Source of the DNA: Flavobacterium sp. NRK F7
Lineage (GTDB): Bacteria > Bacteroidota > Bacteroidia > Flavobacteriales > Flavobacteriaceae
Length of the DNA stretch: 64,000 nt
Reading direction: 5' to 3'
Assembly: GCF_024054195.1 (NCBI RefSeq)
Contig: NZ_JAMXLB010000001.1
Location: forward strand, 1,203,646-1,267,645
The position numbers were made by a program, and so were the translations under genes. This document shows positions 17,027-25,522 of the stretch, one piece after another (within the stretch, counting starts at the first letter, position 1; each line of letters starts with the position of its first letter). Under the pieces are notes generated by a model that saw only the letters and a list, made by a program, of their open reading frames with translations, did no database searches and was not told the DNA's origin.

Positions 17027-18628
17027 TTAATTATTGGTTGTAGCGTCTGTAAATTCAATTGCTTTGTTGATTAGGAATTCAACACGTCTGTTTTCAGAAT
17101 CTTGAATTTCCGTACAATTTTGTTGGCAATCATGTAACGGTTTTGATTCGCCATACCCTTTGTGAGCTAAGCGTGATTTGTCAATCCCTTTAGAAACTAA
17201 ATAGTCATAAGTTGATTTTGCTCTTTTTTGAGATAGAGCTAAATTGTATTTATCTGAACCTTTGTTGTCTGTATGAGCGTTTATAGTCAACGTCATGTCT
17301 GGCATTTCATTCATTACGGCAACTACTTTATTCAATGACAATTGTGATTCTTCTTTTAAAGTAGCTTTATTAAAGTCAAAGAAAATATTTTCCATAACAA
17401 TCGCGTCGTTAACGATTTCTGGTTTCTTCTGAGTCATTTTGATGGTTTCAGAAACAAAATTATTTTCAGTCGATGCCGTTACTGCATTTAAATTCGGTTC
17501 GTAACCATCTTTTGAAGTTGAAATAGTATAAGCAGTTAAAGGGTTAATAATTAATTTAATTTCTCCTTTATCATTTGTTTTTGTTTCTTTGATAGTAATA
17601 CCAAATTCATCAGTGATAACCACATTTGCGTTTGGTAATTTGATTTTTGAATCGCTTTCAACAACCAAAATATTTAATTGTTGCTCCAATTGTTGAACTT
17701 CGAAACGAAATACATCGAAATTTTCTTTATCATCTTCTTTATTGATAGAAATATAACCTTGGTCTTTATTAACTAAAATATAGCCCACTTCATCTTTATT
17801 TGAATTCAAACCCGAACCAATATTTCTTCTGTTGATGTATGCATTGTTAACAATTGAACTTCTGAAAACATCATATCCACCAAAAGTATCATGTCCTGTA
17901 GATGAGAAATAAAGATATTTAGAATCGGGAGTAACAAATGGATATTTTTCATCTTTAGAAGAGTTTACCTCTTTGCCTAAATTTTGAATATTTTCTAAAG
18001 TTCCATTAGTGTTAATATCTGCCACGTATAAATCGTAACCTCCAAAACCACCTGGCATGTTAGAAGAAAAATAAATTTTATTCGTACCAGCCGTGTAATA
18101 AGGAGTTTCTACCGAGTATTCTGGTGTTGTAATTTCAATTTCAACCACATCCTTCCAATACCCTTGTATTTCAACATCTAAATCGGCTTTGTATAATTTG
18201 AAATTATCCGAATTTTCTGTTGTATGCGTAAAATAAATGGTTTTGTCTTCATTAGAAAAAGTCATCGAACCTTCGTTGAAATCAGAATCTAATACGGTAG
18301 AAAACTGTAAAGGGAAGGATAAATTCCCGTTTTTATCCACATTGGTACAATAAATATTGTTGTTGAATTGATTTGATTTTTCGTTAAAAGTAGTTTTGGT
18401 ATGTCTTCTTTTTTTGTTTGAAACGATAAGAAATTTATCTTTAAAAAAGCTGGCACCAATTTCAGAAAGTTCGGTGTTAATACCGGTGTCCGTAAGGATG
18501 TATTTTAATAAGGAATCATTATTTAATGTAGTGTTGTTTTTAGCTATCGAGTCATCCATAAATGAATCTTGACTCATGCCTAAAAAAGGGATGCAAAAAA
18601 CACAAAAAAATAATTTTCTCATAATCAT
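17027..18628 (-). CDS. OmpA family protein with PD40 propeller and Cna/CRD domain
   Basis: A 533-residue envelope protein with a signal peptide (about residues 1-20). A WD40/PD40-type beta propeller follows, with repeated YFSS-like blades (TIYFTHT, KIYFSSNMPGGFGGYDLYVAD and KYLYFSSTGHDTFGGYDVF). Next come a carboxypeptidase-regulatory-like domain (about 315-385) and a C-terminal OmpA peptidoglycan-binding domain (about 405-520, AHTDNKGSDKYNLALSQKRA, with NRRVEFLI near the end). The order PD40-CRD-OmpA matches PorE-related T9SS anchoring proteins minus their TPR part. A role in the T9SS is inference. MRKLFF two codons later is an equally good start. Confidence 0.87.
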   Translation of the reverse strand: MIMRKLFFCVFCIPFLGMSQDSFMDDSIAKNNTTLNNDSLLKYILTDTGINTELSEIGASFFKDKFLIVSNKKRRHTKTTFNEKSNQFNNNIYCTNVDKNGNLSFPLQFSTVLDSDFNEGSMTFSNEDKTIYFTHTTENSDNFKLYKADLDVEIQGYWKDVVEIEITTPEYSVETPYYTAGTNKIYFSSNMPGGFGGYDLYVADINTNGTLENIQNLGKEVNSSKDEKYPFVTPDSKYLYFSSTGHDTFGGYDVFRSSIVNNAYINRRNIGSGLNSNKDEVGYILVNKDQGYISINKEDDKENFDVFRFEVQQLEQQLNILVVESDSKIKLPNANVVITDEFGITIKETKTNDKGEIKLIINPLTAYTISTSKDGYEPNLNAVTASTENNFVSETIKMTQKKPEIVNDAIVMENIFFDFNKATLKEESQLSLNKVVAVMNEMPDMTLTINAHTDNKGSDKYNLALSQKRAKSTYDYLVSKGIDKSRLAHKGYGESKPLHDCQQNCTEIQDSENRRVEFLINKAIEFTDATTNN

Positions 18629-18807
18629 AGGTTAATTTAGACTTTGCAGGTGCAAATATTAAGTCTAAATACCGCATAAAAAAAGAATAATCGGTTAATT
18701 GTTAAAAAAACTCGTTATATAGCCATATGAACTTAAATTATAAATTTAACTTACTAATAAAATAGTTAATAAATTAAGAATCAATTTCTTAAGTGGTTGA
18801 CCAAGGT

Positions 18808-18954
18808 TTAACAAAGGATAATGTCTGTTAGAGATTTTTGCTCTTTGAATTGCTCTATTTGACATTTTCTGTAAGGGCCACATTTATATCTTTTCGGTCC
18901 ACAAGAAGATAAAAAGATACTTGTAAAAAGAAGTAGGATTAGTATTTTTTTCAT
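18808..18954 (-). CDS. Small Cys-rich lipoprotein (48 residues)
   Basis: A short minus-strand ORF just upstream of the GH3 gene's end. It begins MKKILILLLFTSIFLSSCGP, a textbook lipoprotein signal with Cys18 as the lipidated residue. A 30-residue basic tail has further cysteines (KRYKCGPYRKCQ). The short N-region, hydrophobic core and SSC lipobox strongly support a real gene. It starts 15 bases after the GH3 gene's stop on the same strand, so the two may be co-transcribed. Function unknown. Confidence 0.72.
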   Translation of the reverse strand: MKKILILLLFTSIFLSSCGPKRYKCGPYRKCQIEQFKEQKSLTDIILC

Positions 18955-18968
18955 TGGGGTTTTCGGTT

Positions 18969-20492
18969 TTATACTTGATACATCTGATGTTGTAATAATT
19001 CTTCTAAATATTTCCTTTCATTCGATAATCTAGGAATTTTATGTTGTCCTCCTAATTTGTCTTTTTCTTTCAACCAGTCATAAAATAAATTTGGTCTTGC
19101 CACATTTACTTTTAACGGATTTAAAGTCATATTATTATGTCTTTTAGCTTCATAATCAGAGTTTAAGAGTTGAAGGTTCTTGTCCAAAACGGCAGAAAAA
19201 GTTTGTAAATCCTCAGGATTCACTTTAAATTCAATAATCCATTCATGTGCGCCTTTGGTTCTTTCTTGCATGAATATAGGAGCAACAGTATAATCAATTA
19301 CTTCGCAATTCAATTCTTGACAGGTTTTAGCAATGGCTTTATCTGTGTTTTCAACCATTAATTCTTCTCCAAAAACATTAATATGATGTTTGGTTCTTCC
19401 AGTAACCATTATACGATAAGGGTTTATTGAAGTAAAACGAATCGTATCTCCAATTAAATATCTCCAAAGTCCAGAATTCGTAGAAATAACAATAGCATAA
19501 TTTTTATGAAGTTCCACCTCGTTCAAAGGAATGGCTTTTTGCATGCTGGTGCCAAAAGTATCCATTGGAATAAATTCATAAAAAATTCCGTAATCTAGCA
19601 TCAACAATAATTCATTAGAATCATTTTGATCCTGAATCGCAAAAAATCCTTCAGAAGCATTATAAATTTCATAATATCTAAAATTATCTTTTGGGAATAA
19701 TTTTTTATAAGGTTCGCGATACGGTTCAAAATTAACACCACCATGAAAATAAACTTCTGCATTTGGCCAAATGTCTAATAAGTTATTTTTACCTGTGGTT
19801 TCAAGGGTTTTGTTTAAGAGTACCATCATCCAGCTAGGAACTCCTGCTAAACTCGTTACATTTTCTTGAATAGTTTCATTAATAATTGCAGGTAATTTGG
19901 TTTCCCAATCTCCCATAAGAGATACCTTATTGCTAGGTGTAGAACTAAATTCTGCCCAAATTGGCATATTATCAATTAAGATAGCCGATAAATCACCAAA
20001 AAAAGTATTGTTATCTTCATACAATTGTTTGCTACCTCCTAAACGTAAACTTTTTCCAGTAAATAATTGTGAATCTTCATTATTATTTAAGTACAAACAC
20101 AATAAATCTTTACTCGCTTTATAATGGCAAAGATCTAAAGTTTCATTACTGACAGGTATAAATTTACTTTTGGCGTTAGTAGTTCCGCTCGATTTAGCAA
20201 ACCATTTTATCGGGGTGTTCCAAAAAACATTTTGTTCTCCTTTGCGCGTTTGTTCTATAAGAGGTTCTAATTCTTCATAGGTTGAAATAGGAATTCGTTC
20301 TGAAAAAGTACGATAGTTTTTGATAGAAGCAAAATCATACTTTTTACCCAAATACGTATTCTCAGCTGACTTTATCAAATTTAAAAGCAACTCTTCCTGA
20401 ACCTCATGAGGGTATTTTAAAAACAACTCCATTTGATGAATTCGCTTTTTTAAAATCCACGAAGCAATTGAATTGATAATAGGGAATGCCAT
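18969..20492 (-). CDS. GH3 auxin-responsive-promoter family protein (acyl-adenylating fold)
   Basis: A 507-residue cytoplasmic protein related to plant GH3 acyl-acid amido synthetases of the ANL adenylating superfamily. Visible features are the P-loop-like KSSGTTNAKSKFIPVS (about residues 104-120), YNASEGFFA (A5-type nucleotide motif), YEFIPM, and LWRYLIGDTIRFTS with VTGRTKHHINVFGEE, the hinge region. Bacterial members are common in Bacteroidota and their substrate is unknown. Not a plant-hormone enzyme on this evidence. Confidence 0.87.
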   Translation of the reverse strand: MAFPIINSIASWILKKRIHQMELFLKYPHEVQEELLLNLIKSAENTYLGKKYDFASIKNYRTFSERIPISTYEELEPLIEQTRKGEQNVFWNTPIKWFAKSSGTTNAKSKFIPVSNETLDLCHYKASKDLLCLYLNNNEDSQLFTGKSLRLGGSKQLYEDNNTFFGDLSAILIDNMPIWAEFSSTPSNKVSLMGDWETKLPAIINETIQENVTSLAGVPSWMMVLLNKTLETTGKNNLLDIWPNAEVYFHGGVNFEPYREPYKKLFPKDNFRYYEIYNASEGFFAIQDQNDSNELLLMLDYGIFYEFIPMDTFGTSMQKAIPLNEVELHKNYAIVISTNSGLWRYLIGDTIRFTSINPYRIMVTGRTKHHINVFGEELMVENTDKAIAKTCQELNCEVIDYTVAPIFMQERTKGAHEWIIEFKVNPEDLQTFSAVLDKNLQLLNSDYEAKRHNNMTLNPLKVNVARPNLFYDWLKEKDKLGGQHKIPRLSNERKYLEELLQHQMYQV

Positions 20493-20590
20493 TTTTAGAA
20501 TTACAAATTATGAATTATAAAATACGAATGATAACTTTACCAAAAATAACATTTTTTTTAAATCTAAACTCATTAAAAAGTAAAAAGCAC

Positions 20591-21382
20591 ATGACATATC
20601 AAGGTGTACTTCAAAAAATGCAAACCGAATTTGCGCAACCTATTCAATATTATTTAGTTTTTGACGATAGTTTTTTAAATGTTAATCAGTTATTAAACAA
20701 AGAAATAGAATTGCAATTTCAAGGTTACCAATGTTTAAATTGTGGACAGCCTAAGAAGATTTTTAGACAAGGTTTTTGTTATGATTGTTTTATGAGTAGT
20801 CCTGCTGTGGGAGATTGGATAATGAAACCAGAGCTAAGTACAGCACATTTAGATATTGAAGATCGCGATTTAGAGTATGAAAAGAAAGTACAATTACAGC
20901 CTCATATTGTATATCTAGCCTTGTCTAGTGAAGTAAAAGTAGGGGTAACCCGAAAAACGCAAGTTCCCACGCGGTGGATTGATCAAGGTGCTGTACAAGC
21001 AGTTCCTATAGTAGAAGTACCGAATCGTTATTTAGCAGGAATTACTGAGGTAGCTTTGAAAAATCATTTTGCCGATAAAACCAGCTGGCAAAAAATGCTA
21101 AAAAATGAAGTGTTACCTGTGGATTTACAAGCGGAAAGGCAAAAAACAATTGATTGGATTCCGGAAGAAGTAAAACCGTATTTTGCTACACAAGAAAAAA
21201 TCTATGATTTAGAATTTCCAGTATTGCACTATCCCAAAAAGGTGAGTAGTCTTAATTTAGATAAAACACCTAATTATGCAGGAAAGATTATTGGAATTAA
21301 AGGACAGTATCTTTTATTTGAAGATGGAACCGTTTTTAACATAAGAACCTATGAAGGATATGTGGTAAAAATGAGTGTATAA
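20591..21382 (+). CDS. DUF2797 family protein with zinc ribbon
   Basis: A 263-residue protein from the ATG at 20591 (MTYQGVLQKM); an upstream in-frame ATG at 20486 overlaps the GH3 start and adds an uncharged, unlikely leader. A zinc ribbon is formed by CLNCGQ and CYDCF (about residues 47-68). The central part (HIVYLALSSEVKVGVTR, then RWIDQGA, and a conserved Glu in a following helix) is arranged like the GIY-YIG nuclease core, see findings. Function unknown. It is divergent from the GH3 gene. Confidence 0.85.
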   Translation: MTYQGVLQKMQTEFAQPIQYYLVFDDSFLNVNQLLNKEIELQFQGYQCLNCGQPKKIFRQGFCYDCFMSSPAVGDWIMKPELSTAHLDIEDRDLEYEKKVQLQPHIVYLALSSEVKVGVTRKTQVPTRWIDQGAVQAVPIVEVPNRYLAGITEVALKNHFADKTSWQKMLKNEVLPVDLQAERQKTIDWIPEEVKPYFATQEKIYDLEFPVLHYPKKVSSLNLDKTPNYAGKIIGIKGQYLLFEDGTVFNIRTYEGYVVKMSV

Positions 21383-21422
21383 AAAAAATCCCTAATAGCG
21401 TTTTACTATTAGGGATTTTTTA
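21383..21422. terminator. Terminator between DUF2797 gene and lipoprotein gene
   Basis: Twelve-base-pair stem AATCCCTAATAG/CTATTAGGGATT (21387-21398, 21406-21417) with an A-run before and a T-run after. It works for both convergent transcripts. Confidence 0.9.
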
Positions 21423-21435
21423 ATTGGTTTCTATA

Positions 21436-21927
21436 TTATTCTAAACAATCCCCTTTAGTCAAAGGCATAGTCGAAGAGTAGGTAAGTTGATCTACGTTTT
21501 TAAACGTAATACCTTCAATCATTTCACCATATCCTTCTATGAGTTTATTGTCTTTTACTAAAAAAGCCATGTCTCTTTTGCTTACCGCACCTTCAGATGA
21601 AAAAGTATAACTTCCAATAAGTTTATCTTCTTGTAAAGTTCCTGCAAAGGTACCTTCATTTCCGTCTTTTTCTGCAAGAGCTATTTTTAAATTTCCTTTA
21701 ACGCTATCACCAATAGTAGTAATCTTCATTTCAATAGCGTTCCCATTTTGATTATAGGTATAACACCCTTTTTCTAATAATGCCACAGGAGTTGCTTCTG
21801 AAGTTCTATCATCTTCTATAATTTGCTCCTCATTTGGTTGTGCCACTGTAGTAGTATCTTCCTCTGTTTTTTCTTTACAGCTCATAAATAGCGTTAGTGC
21901 CATAAATAAATACGTTACTTTTTTCAT
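21436..21927 (-). CDS. Putative lipoprotein
   Basis: A 163-residue protein with a lipoprotein signal (MKKVTYLFMALTLFMSCKEK, Cys17). An acidic linker (about 20-45) and a compact beta-rich domain follow, with GCYTYNQNGNAIEMKI, LKIALAEKDGNEGTF and LIGSYTFSSEG. The alternating strands suggest a small barrel or META-like fold. No specific family recognised. It lies downstream of the AsmA-like gene but a terminator separates them. Confidence 0.8.
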   Translation of the reverse strand: MKKVTYLFMALTLFMSCKEKTEEDTTTVAQPNEEQIIEDDRTSEATPVALLEKGCYTYNQNGNAIEMKITTIGDSVKGNLKIALAEKDGNEGTFAGTLQEDKLIGSYTFSSEGAVSKRDMAFLVKDNKLIEGYGEMIEGITFKNVDQLTYSSTMPLTKGDCLE

Positions 21928-21956
21928 AGTTTGTTGTTGTTTATTTGTTAAAAAAT

Positions 21957-21986
21957 AAATCCCTATTTTTTATGAAATAGGGATTT
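21957..21986 (-). terminator. Terminator of the AsmA-like gene
   Basis: Perfect 12-base-pair stem AAATCCCTATTT/AAATAGGGATTT with a 6-base loop. On the minus strand a T-rich run follows, 20 bases after the AsmA-like stop codon. Confidence 0.85.
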
Positions 21987-22006
21987 CAGGATATGAAATA
22001 AATTAT

Positions 22007-24625
22007 TTATTCTTTCTTTTTCTTACCACCTAAGAAACCGCCAATCACATTTTTAACACCTTCTTTAATTTCTTCTTTAGGAGTTTGTGTGGTTGTTTTC
22101 GTTGTGTCAGTAGAAGTGGTGTTGTCTTTAGTGCCATTAAATAAATTGGTTAAAGCACTAGTGCCTTCATTAACCAATTTCTCTTTTTGCAGTTTTACTA
22201 TTTGAGTAGCCAAATTAGTAGTGGCTTGTTTTAAGTCGGTTTTAATATTTGGATTGGTAAAATTACCTGTTAAATTAGCGGTTATTGGAACTCTTTCCAG
22301 TTTTTGTTGGTCTGCTGGCGTTAATTTACTCAATAGATTGGTTACTTCAGTTCCTAAATATTTAGCAGGCACATCAAATTGAACGTCATAATTCATGGTT
22401 TGATCAAAGCCATGCGTTCCACCCACAGTTATGTTAATATCTTGATAGGTTAAATCAATTGGTTTTACAGCTACTTTTCCATCTTTAAAAGATAAAGCAG
22501 CTTTAATATCATTCAAATTTAATTTGCTTACATCTAAGAATTTTACATTCGAACTTAAAGCTGTCAATAAAGTCGAATTTTTCTCATTTACAGTAGTTGA
22601 TAACAATTGCCCCACTAAATCACCAGTAAGAGTTTTTAAATTGGGTGTCATATCATCTGTTAAATCTCCCGATAATTTAATGGTTGAATTTAATTTACCG
22701 TTAATCACATTGGCAATAGGAGCAATGCTTTTCAGCATTTCCACTTGAGTGAATGATTCTGCAATATTAACCGCATTTAAACCTAAATCCATATTGAAAA
22801 TGGGTTTGGCTCCTTTGGTAGAAACCATTCCGTTTAACCCAATGCTTCCGCCAAATACATCCATTTTTAGATTGCTTAATGAAATAGCTTCATCTTTAAT
22901 GGCTAAGTTACCACTCACATTTTTCAAATCTAAATTATCATATACCACATTTGTTGCTTTACCAGAAATACTACAATCTAAGAAATCTGGAATTTTTACC
23001 GCTTCAGTTGTTGTTTTTTTACCATCATCAGATGTGGTTGTAGTTGGAGCCATAAAATCAGACACTACTAAGCGAGAAGAATTCATATCAAAGCTTCCTT
23101 TTAAAACTTGTTTTTTAAATAAGAAGCCATATAAATTGTCTAAACCACCAGTAATTTGAAGGTCAGATGAACCTGTTTTAGCGTCAAACTCATTCAAACG
23201 AATTTGATTGGGATTAAAGGCCAAAGACGTACTTTTAATTTCAAAAGGTTTTGCCATTTCTGGACCTTCATATTTGAATCCAGTTAAAGAAAGCGTCCCT
23301 GCGTTTTGAATGTTTTGGTACTGACTTGTTTCTACCGATTTCATATCAAATTTAGTCGTTACATCTGCTTTTAAAATCCCAGTTAGTGGTTTGTCTAACT
23401 GTACTGGATAGGCTTTGGTAACATTCGCTAAATTAATAGTTCCTTTTAAAGCGGCATCTACTAAAGGATTTTCCGCTACATTTTTAATCGTTGCTTTTGC
23501 ATTAAAGACATCTTGATCAATCGAGAAGGATAGTTGGTCTAAATTTACATAAGTATCATTCATTAAACCCGTTTCATTCACGATGTGTGTATCTATAATA
23601 ATATTACGAACTGCTTTTGGTAAATCAGGATATTGGAAAGAAGCATTATTAGATGCCAATTCAATATTGAATTTAGGAATCGTAGTTTCGGTTAATTTAC
23701 CGTCTACTTTACCACTTACTTTAAATTCTCCTGTTGTTTTTACCTGATTGATATTTCCTGCATAGGCTTCTGGAACAAGTCCTAAGAAGTTTTTAAAATC
23801 GGAAGTTGGCGTTTTAAATGTTAGGTTGTACAATTGTCCGTCTTCTAACATTTGGATAAACCCATTGAATTCTAAAGGCAATTGATTGATTAAAGCCTTG
23901 TTGTCTTTAAATTCATATTTGCTATTATCTAAATCGATACCTAAAACCGCATCTAGCGATAACGTAACATTTTTCATGAAGTTCGTACTATCCATTTCAA
24001 AGGATACTTTGGTAGTCGTTTTCGTTTCCAAATCTAATTTTTGTTGGGCAAAGTTTCCTTTACCAGTATGGTTCAAACTATCCAAAACCATTTTCATATT
24101 TGCGCCCTCATCTAAGAAGGTAAAACGTAAATTGTTAATAGCATATTCCTGAATGTTTAAAGCAAAAGGTTTGCTTTCACTAGTACTAGTATCTTCTTCT
24201 TGGTCCTTTAGGGCAATATCAAAGTTACCTAAACCGTCTTTATTAAAAATTACATTTACTACGGCATTGGAACTACTAAAACCTTGTAAGTTCATTGGCT
24301 CGTCATCTCCTTTGAATAATTCTTTAATGCTCATTTTTAAATTGACATCACCCGCATAAAAAAGCGTATCTCCTTCAAATGGTGCTTTGTTGATAATGCT
24401 TAATTTATCAATGTTAACAGTAGCATTTGGAAAATTTCGGAACAAACTCAAATCTACATCTTCAAATGCTACGGTAGCATCTACACTTTCATTAATTGAT
24501 TTTAAGACCAAAGCTTTAATCTTATCTTTAAAAAGAAAAGGAGCAGCTGCTAAAGCAATAATAACTACGAGAAGAAATATACCTACAATTTTAAGTACTT
24601 TCTTGAATGTGAACTTTTTAGCCAT
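22007..24625 (-). CDS. AsmA-like envelope protein
   Basis: An 872-residue protein with one N-terminal transmembrane helix (about residues 10-32, IVGIFLLVVIIALAAAPFLF) and then a long beta-rich periplasmic part. The N-terminal AsmA signature is VDATVAFEDVDLSLFRNFPNATVNIDKLSI. The C-terminal AsmA_2 region (about 640-800) has repeated 'L.G.l..t' strands, and the tail is Thr/Lys-rich (TKTTTQTPKEEIK). AsmA/TamB/YhdP proteins form lipid-transfer grooves between inner and outer membranes; this role here is inferred from family. The gene stands alone between terminators. Confidence 0.88.
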   Translation of the reverse strand: MAKKFTFKKVLKIVGIFLLVVIIALAAAPFLFKDKIKALVLKSINESVDATVAFEDVDLSLFRNFPNATVNIDKLSIINKAPFEGDTLFYAGDVNLKMSIKELFKGDDEPMNLQGFSSSNAVVNVIFNKDGLGNFDIALKDQEEDTSTSESKPFALNIQEYAINNLRFTFLDEGANMKMVLDSLNHTGKGNFAQQKLDLETKTTTKVSFEMDSTNFMKNVTLSLDAVLGIDLDNSKYEFKDNKALINQLPLEFNGFIQMLEDGQLYNLTFKTPTSDFKNFLGLVPEAYAGNINQVKTTGEFKVSGKVDGKLTETTIPKFNIELASNNASFQYPDLPKAVRNIIIDTHIVNETGLMNDTYVNLDQLSFSIDQDVFNAKATIKNVAENPLVDAALKGTINLANVTKAYPVQLDKPLTGILKADVTTKFDMKSVETSQYQNIQNAGTLSLTGFKYEGPEMAKPFEIKSTSLAFNPNQIRLNEFDAKTGSSDLQITGGLDNLYGFLFKKQVLKGSFDMNSSRLVVSDFMAPTTTTSDDGKKTTTEAVKIPDFLDCSISGKATNVVYDNLDLKNVSGNLAIKDEAISLSNLKMDVFGGSIGLNGMVSTKGAKPIFNMDLGLNAVNIAESFTQVEMLKSIAPIANVINGKLNSTIKLSGDLTDDMTPNLKTLTGDLVGQLLSTTVNEKNSTLLTALSSNVKFLDVSKLNLNDIKAALSFKDGKVAVKPIDLTYQDINITVGGTHGFDQTMNYDVQFDVPAKYLGTEVTNLLSKLTPADQQKLERVPITANLTGNFTNPNIKTDLKQATTNLATQIVKLQKEKLVNEGTSALTNLFNGTKDNTTSTDTTKTTTQTPKEEIKEGVKNVIGGFLGGKKKKE

Positions 24626-24724
24626 AGTAATTGTTTTTGAAGATTTATAGGTTAGATATACAAATGTACTACCAAATTAAAAAATATTGTATTAAGATTC
24701 CGATAAATTTTTATATAATTTTGA

Positions 24725-25432
24725 TTAATCGATGCTTAACTCTTCATTCATTTTCAACTGAAATCTTTTTCTAAAAAAGTAAACCGCCAAATACATAAAA
24801 GGAGTGTCTAACAGGGCAACTCCCACTTTAAAAAGGAAACCACTAACAAACAAGGGTAGAAATAAATCCCAAGTAAGAATTTTAAAGCTGCATAATAACA
24901 ATAAGACCGAAAACGTATCGACCGCTTGCGAGGTAATGGTTGAAAAATTATTACGCACCCACAATTTTTTACCTTTCGTAAGTTTTTTCCAAAAGTGATA
25001 TACCTGAATGTCGATATATTGCGCAAATAAATAAGCCAGCATAGAAGCAATAACGGCTAAAGCTGTTTGTCCAAATACTTGGGTAAACAAAGCATCCGTA
25101 ACCGGAGAATTATCTATAGCAGGAACAGCATTTGAAATATAAATTATTCCTAAAGAAAAAACCGAAGCAAAAATCCCTGTGGTAACCACTTGGTTCGCTT
25201 TCTTTTTGCCATAGATTTCCGAAATAATATCGGTAATTAAAAAGGTAATAGGATAGGGAATAATACCTACCGAAATCTGGAATAATTTGGCTCCAAAAAT
25301 TTCCACATCTCCAAATGGATACCAGTAAAAAAACTTTTGAAAAATTAAATTAGAAACCACTAAAGAACAAATAAATAAACTCGCAAGAATTAAATAGATG
25401 CGTTGTGCTAAAAGTTTGTCTGGTATGCTCAT
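24725..25432 (-). CDS. Queuosine precursor transporter (YhhQ family)
   Basis: A 235-residue inner-membrane protein with about six helices. It has the vitamin-uptake-like core ITFLITDIISEIYGKKKANQVV and the late AYLFAQYIDIQVYHFWKK and NNFSTITSQAVDTFSV segments. These are hallmarks of YhhQ/COG1738, which imports preQ0/preQ1 or related 7-deazaguanines for tRNA queuosine. No riboswitch is evident upstream. The start at 25432 gives a short cytoplasmic N-terminus before helix 1. Confidence 0.92.
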   Translation of the reverse strand: MSIPDKLLAQRIYLILASLFICSLVVSNLIFQKFFYWYPFGDVEIFGAKLFQISVGIIPYPITFLITDIISEIYGKKKANQVVTTGIFASVFSLGIIYISNAVPAIDNSPVTDALFTQVFGQTALAVIASMLAYLFAQYIDIQVYHFWKKLTKGKKLWVRNNFSTITSQAVDTFSVLLLLCSFKILTWDLFLPLFVSGFLFKVGVALLDTPFMYLAVYFFRKRFQLKMNEELSID

Positions 25433-25460
25433 GGAGTAAAATTAAGAATACAAGTTTACA

Positions 25461-25502
25461 AAAAAAAGCTATTTCTCTCTTTGGAAAGAAATAGCTTTTT
25501 AA
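25461..25502 (-). terminator. Terminator of sppA
   Basis: Fourteen-base-pair stem AAAAAGCTATTTCT/AGAAATAGCTTTTT (25463-25476, 25487-25500) with T-rich flanks, located after the sppA stop on the minus strand. Confidence 0.88.
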
Positions 25503-25522
25503 ACTAGTTTTATAAGAAAAAC

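Noticed and set aside
24725..25432. preQ1 riboswitch before the YhhQ-type gene
   Set aside because: The short upstream region has no recognisable preQ1 aptamer pseudoknot pattern.
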